Below the pieces are notes generated by a model. It did no database searches and had not been told where the DNA came from. It worked only from the letters and a program-made list of their open reading frames with translations. Below are positions 5,686-8,222 of a stretch of 8,222 bases of DNA, piece by piece. The DNA comes from Candidatus Thorarchaeota archaeon. Its GTDB lineage: Archaea > Asgardarchaeota > Thorarchaeia > Thorarchaeales > Thorarchaeaceae. The stretch is from assembly GCA_016839345.1 (NCBI GenBank), contig JAEOUL010000223.1, positions 1 through 8,222 of the forward strand, read 5' to 3'. The translations under genes and the position numbers were made by a program. Each line of letters begins with the position of its first letter. Position 1 is the stretch's first letter.

Positions 5686-6918
5686 TCATTCATCGTTCGT
5701 GTAAACACCACTCTGTATAAGATATGCTGAATGGATGGCTTTTTGATAACATTGCTTCATGGGCATGCCTGTTTCGATAACTGTGCAAATTGGATCTCCA
5801 AGATTGACTATTACCCCTGGAGGAGTTCTATCAACAGTGTTTGGATACTGTGAAAGATCAGGAACTTTTCCTCTTCGTCGAGAATAGACAACCATTTTAA
5901 TTCCAGGGAGAAATGCTGGTCGTCTTTCCGGTAAGACACCATTTGCAGCTCTCACATGAAGTTCGGTAATAGACACATTTCCTACAAGCTCAAGCAATTC
6001 AAGCGACCCTTGTATTCTTGGGTTCACTTCCATGAGCCAGATTTCATTTGACTTGTCCACAACAAAGTCTAATCCGATAGAACCTCTAAGGTTGAGAGAC
6101 GTGGAAATCTCTTCTGACGAGTTCATAATCTTCGAAACAATATCAGGGGATAGAGGACTTGGAATGTAATTTCCACAATAGGCAAAACCACAATTTCGAC
6201 CCGATGTTGGCATACCAATGAGCTGGCCTTGCACAGAAATCGATAATGATCTATCTTTGGAAGAAAGAACGCTGCAACTCACATCGAGTCCACTGATATA
6301 TTCCTGAACAATACGTGGTTCAAATTCCTCGTCTTCAATATCACCAAATGTATCGATGATATCATTCTGGTTTCTCGCGATTCTAATCCCACTACCTCCA
6401 CCTGAATGTGTTGGTCTTACAACGCAGGGGAATTCAAATGACGCTGAATCAGATATGAGTTCGGCTGGTTTCGTGAAAATCTTACGTTCGGGAATCCTAA
6501 GGTCTGCTTTTTGTGCAAGTTTTTTCAATAATTGAAAATCACGTGCCTTCCTAATTCTTGCAGGAGTACATCCAACTATTAGACCCATTTCATGAAGAGG
6601 TTCAATCGCTTCAGAGAAATCGTCAAATCCACTACCAATTAAAGCAATGTCAAGTTCTATTTCTTTTGTCAGATACATTAGATTATCAACCAGAGTAACG
6701 GGGAGAGGCATGTCTAATGGTTGACGCTGCCTAGAGCCTGGAGTTGGGGCAAGCACTGCAATCCAATTTTCACAGGTTGCTGATAGGTCCTCGTCTCCCC
6801 AGTAATCTGAAACAAAAACAGTAGCACCTGCATTTTTCGCAGATTGGGCTATTGGTCGAGCATTGTACCCAATTACTCCTACGTTTTTTCCTTTGAGGGG
6901 AGCTTCATTTGGGACCAT
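5686..6918 (-). CDS. ATP-grasp ligase, carboligase-like (COG2232-like)
   Basis: This ATP-grasp protein would join a carboxylate to an amine, thiol or other acceptor through an acyl-phosphate. An N-terminal Rossmann-like domain begins GKNVGVIGYNARPIAQSAKNAG, seen here as GKNVGVIGYNARP plus an AxSAKxAG helix and a YWGDEDL turn. The ATP-grasp core has VVRPTHSGGGSGIRI, VQEYISGLDVSCSV, GSIGLDFVVD, then WLMEVNPRIQGS with the likely Mg ligands Glu and Asn (312 and 314 if counted from TTG 6963). This layout and the FNxRP-like start resemble archaeal predicted carboligases related to biotin carboxylase, often linked to cofactor synthesis. A biotin-carboxylase role is unlikely because no carboxyl-transferase or carrier gene is near. 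The frame is open to TTG 6963 (425 residues); ATG 6918 (410 residues) is preferred because the domain starts soon after it and a TATA-like box lies at the right distance. The substrate is unknown. Confidence 0.82.
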   Translation of the reverse strand: MVPNEAPLKGKNVGVIGYNARPIAQSAKNAGATVFVSDYWGDEDLSATCENWIAVLAPTPGSRQRQPLDMPLPVTLVDNLMYLTKEIELDIALIGSGFDDFSEAIEPLHEMGLIVGCTPARIRKARDFQLLKKLAQKADLRIPERKIFTKPAELISDSASFEFPCVVRPTHSGGGSGIRIARNQNDIIDTFGDIEDEEFEPRIVQEYISGLDVSCSVLSSKDRSLSISVQGQLIGMPTSGRNCGFAYCGNYIPSPLSPDIVSKIMNSSEEISTSLNLRGSIGLDFVVDKSNEIWLMEVNPRIQGSLELLELVGNVSITELHVRAANGVLPERRPAFLPGIKMVVYSRRRGKVPDLSQYPNTVDRTPPGVIVNLGDPICTVIETGMPMKQCYQKAIHSAYLIQSGVYTNDE

Positions 6919-6965
6919 ATCGATGTAGATGTAGGAGCCCTGATAAGGACTTTCTTCCTTCAAAT

Positions 6966-6973
6966 CCTATATT
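6966..6973. promoter_or_regulatory. TATA-like element in the ATP-grasp/methyltransferase divergent region
   Basis: CCTATATT on the plus strand reads AATATAGG on the minus strand. Archaeal transcription starts about 25 bases after the box. That would place a minus-strand start near 6945, about 25 bases before ATG 6918, and a plus-strand start near 6996. No B-recognition element is obvious, so this is a candidate only. Confidence 0.35.
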
Positions 6974-7054
6974 GAGTCGTGGGAGAGAATAACACTGGAT
7001 TTTGACCTATTCAATGCCTATCCAATTGCTTGGATTACAAAAAGTGATTACCTC

Positions 7055-7759
7055 ATGGAATTCATTAGAGAAAGAATTTCCAGTGAACCTGATGATGAGA
7101 TAACACAAGATTTCACCATAGCGGATTTTGCTTCAGGTGAACATGATAGAGTTCCTTCCTTCTTTACCAAAATCATACCAAAATTCTTGGAAAGTAAAAC
7201 TCAGAAAAAACGCACAACCGTATACAGTATTGATATGCACGCACTTCGCCTCGATAGTCTCCTAGGGATACTTGAAGAATCAACTCTTCTGGACAGAACG
7301 CGAGTCGTTCAATCCAAACTTGAGTCGATGGATTCGGAGGCTTCCTTCCGGCCTGATATGATAGAATACTTGAATAACAAACATACAGAAATGACTTGGC
7401 TTGATAGAACAATATTGCATCAAAACCGAATACCCGAAGAATCCTTCGACATCGGCGTTCTCAATAATGATGTTGTTGGATATCTACATGAATATTATAG
7501 AGAATATGGAGATGCCGCAGCTGCTCTCAGTCAGGTGCATAAAACGGTCAAACCGGATGGTCTACTTATTGTTACAAATCCATGTTCACTCTATGTTATT
7601 GACAATGTAGCGGTTCTAGAGTCTATTGGTTTTAGGCTGGTTGAGGGATTTGCTATCGACCTCACGAATGGAACAATAGACATCTTGGACAGAAATACCC
7701 CGCCTGAATTGATGAGCACGATGAATCACTATAGTTTTCTGGTGTTTTCCAAGTCATGA
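7055..7759 (+). CDS. Class I SAM-dependent methyltransferase-like protein
   Basis: The 234-residue product from ATG 7055 has the Rossmann pattern of class I methyltransferases. Motif I is IADFASG (22-28), the acidic motif II is VYSIDMHALR (Asp60), motif IV is SFDIGVLNNDVVGYL (130-144), and motif VI is VKPDGLLIVTNP (165-176). A GFRLVEGFAID strand pair follows and the protein ends HYSFLVFSK. Motif I is unusual, with ASGEHD in place of GCGTG, so the substrate class is unclear and loss of activity is possible. The ATG has no ribosome site, and in-frame sequence upstream back to 6947 looks coding (for example FNAYPIAWITKSDYL before the ATG) but contains no ATG, GTG or TTG. The true protein may therefore start earlier. 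The gene diverges from the ATP-grasp ligase and may work with it, but nothing in the sequence proves this. Confidence 0.78.
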   Translation: MEFIRERISSEPDDEITQDFTIADFASGEHDRVPSFFTKIIPKFLESKTQKKRTTVYSIDMHALRLDSLLGILEESTLLDRTRVVQSKLESMDSEASFRPDMIEYLNNKHTEMTWLDRTILHQNRIPEESFDIGVLNNDVVGYLHEYYREYGDAAAALSQVHKTVKPDGLLIVTNPCSLYVIDNVAVLESIGFRLVEGFAIDLTNGTIDILDRNTPPELMSTMNHYSFLVFSKS

Positions 7760-7817
7760 TTCATCAAGGATAGAATCATAGGGGAGTGTATTGTAACTAT
7801 CCGACATAGTTTCTCGC

Positions 7818-7828
7818 AAAGCTTATAC
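7818..7828 (+). promoter_or_regulatory. TATA-like promoter for the last gene
   Basis: CAAAGCTTATA, with TTATA at 7823-7827 after a purine-rich CAAAG, resembles an archaeal BRE plus TATA box. Initiation would be expected near 7850, leaving a leader of about 25 bases before ATG 7876. The 116-base gap after the methyltransferase gene holds nothing else that I recognise. Confidence 0.5.
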
Positions 7829-7875
7829 AGAGCAAAGCGCAGTAATCAATTGCCTCGGTTGCAGGGGAATTCACC

Positions 7876-8222
7876 ATGTCCGGAAAAAAACTCACCGATA
7901 AAGAAAAGTCAGCTCTTGATGATGCTTTAAAAGGAGCATCATTATCTGATTCGGAAATCGAGAAATTTGCAGAAGGAGTTGATGAATCAGGTGAAACCAT
8001 AATGCCTGTGGAAAATGGTGAAGATCTCATATCTGCAGCTGCTCTTGCACTTGACTTTGTAGAACACCTGGAAACCACAGCTCCGAGGGAGGTAACAGGA
8101 GAGGAAGATGCTGTCGCTGGATTTGATGCACTTCTTAAGAAATTAGAAACTTTGAGAGCTGACATTTCTTCCCTCCAAAGAGGAGTTGTTGGTGTTTTTG
8201 CTGCTCAACTGTTGACATTCAG
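7876..8222 (+). CDS. Acidic helical protein of unknown function (partial, 3' end outside window)
   Basis: An open frame from ATG 7876 runs to the window edge, giving 115 complete codons with no stop. An AGGGG (7863-7867) lies 8 bases before the ATG and a TATA-like box lies about 50 bases upstream. The sequence begins MSGKKLTDKEKSALDDALKG and is rich in Glu, Asp, Leu and Ala. Predicted helices include a stretch near residues 75-105 (FDALLKKLETLRADISSLQR) with heptad-like leucines that could form a coiled coil. It ends in a more hydrophobic GVVGVFAAQLL segment that may lead into a membrane helix or packed core. I do not recognise the family. A minus-strand frame across the same bases is judged a shadow because the plus frame has the promoter and ribosome site. 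Confidence 0.72.
   Translation, partial: MSGKKLTDKEKSALDDALKGASLSDSEIEKFAEGVDESGETIMPVENGEDLISAAALALDFVEHLETTAPREVTGEEDAVAGFDALLKKLETLRADISSLQRGVVGVFAAQLLTF

Noticed and set aside
7797..8165. Minus-strand open frame opposite the last gene
   Set aside because: It is Ser-rich antisense composition, while the plus frame has a TATA-like box, ribosome site and protein-like sequence.

Overview
The window reads as a moderately AT-rich archaeal chromosome segment, most likely from an Asgard-group archaeon. The main reasons are two adjacent Ras/Rab-like small GTPase genes with complete G1-G5 motifs, Shine-Dalgarno sites of the GGTGA/AGGAG type, TATA-like boxes upstream of some genes, and a zinc-ribbon/TPR-like protein with a long Pro/Glu-rich linker. 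The lineage is an inference from gene content; no rRNA is present to settle it.

Positions 1-2228 (+) are the end of a phosphate-uptake operon. It holds the last 18 codons of a probable pstA, a pstB that would be a normal-length PstB except for one in-frame TAA between Walker A and the Q-loop, and two tandem phoU paralogues. Both PhoU proteins keep the ExxxD metal motif in the C-terminal repeat but have lost it in the N-terminal repeat.

Positions 2229-2540 look empty but hold on the minus strand a decayed fragment of a SnoaL-like polyketide/ester cyclase gene. Its N-terminal half is missing, and it carries two frame changes and a probable Trp-to-stop change. Positions 2541-3666 (-) carry the two GTPase genes, 28 bases apart and probably co-transcribed. 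Neither protein has a C-terminal cysteine for prenylation.

Positions 3777-4568 (+) encode a xylose-isomerase-like TIM-barrel protein with a complete set of candidate metal ligands. Its stop codon overlaps the stop of a convergent gene (4565-5623, -) for the zinc-ribbon, disordered-linker, TPR-like protein. Upstream of that on the same strand is an ATP-grasp ligase (5686 to about 6918, -). A divergent gene for a SAM-dependent methyltransferase-like protein starts at or before 7055 (+). The short divergent interval has a TATA-like element readable on both strands, and coding-like sequence runs upstream of the methyltransferase ATG without a usual start codon.

At 7876 a further plus-strand gene begins behind a good TATA-like box and runs off the window. 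It encodes an acidic, helical protein that I do not recognise.

No rRNA, tRNA, CRISPR array or insertion sequence was found. The most notable points are the interrupted pstB, the hidden cyclase pseudogene, the GTPase pair and the uncertain 5' end of the methyltransferase gene.
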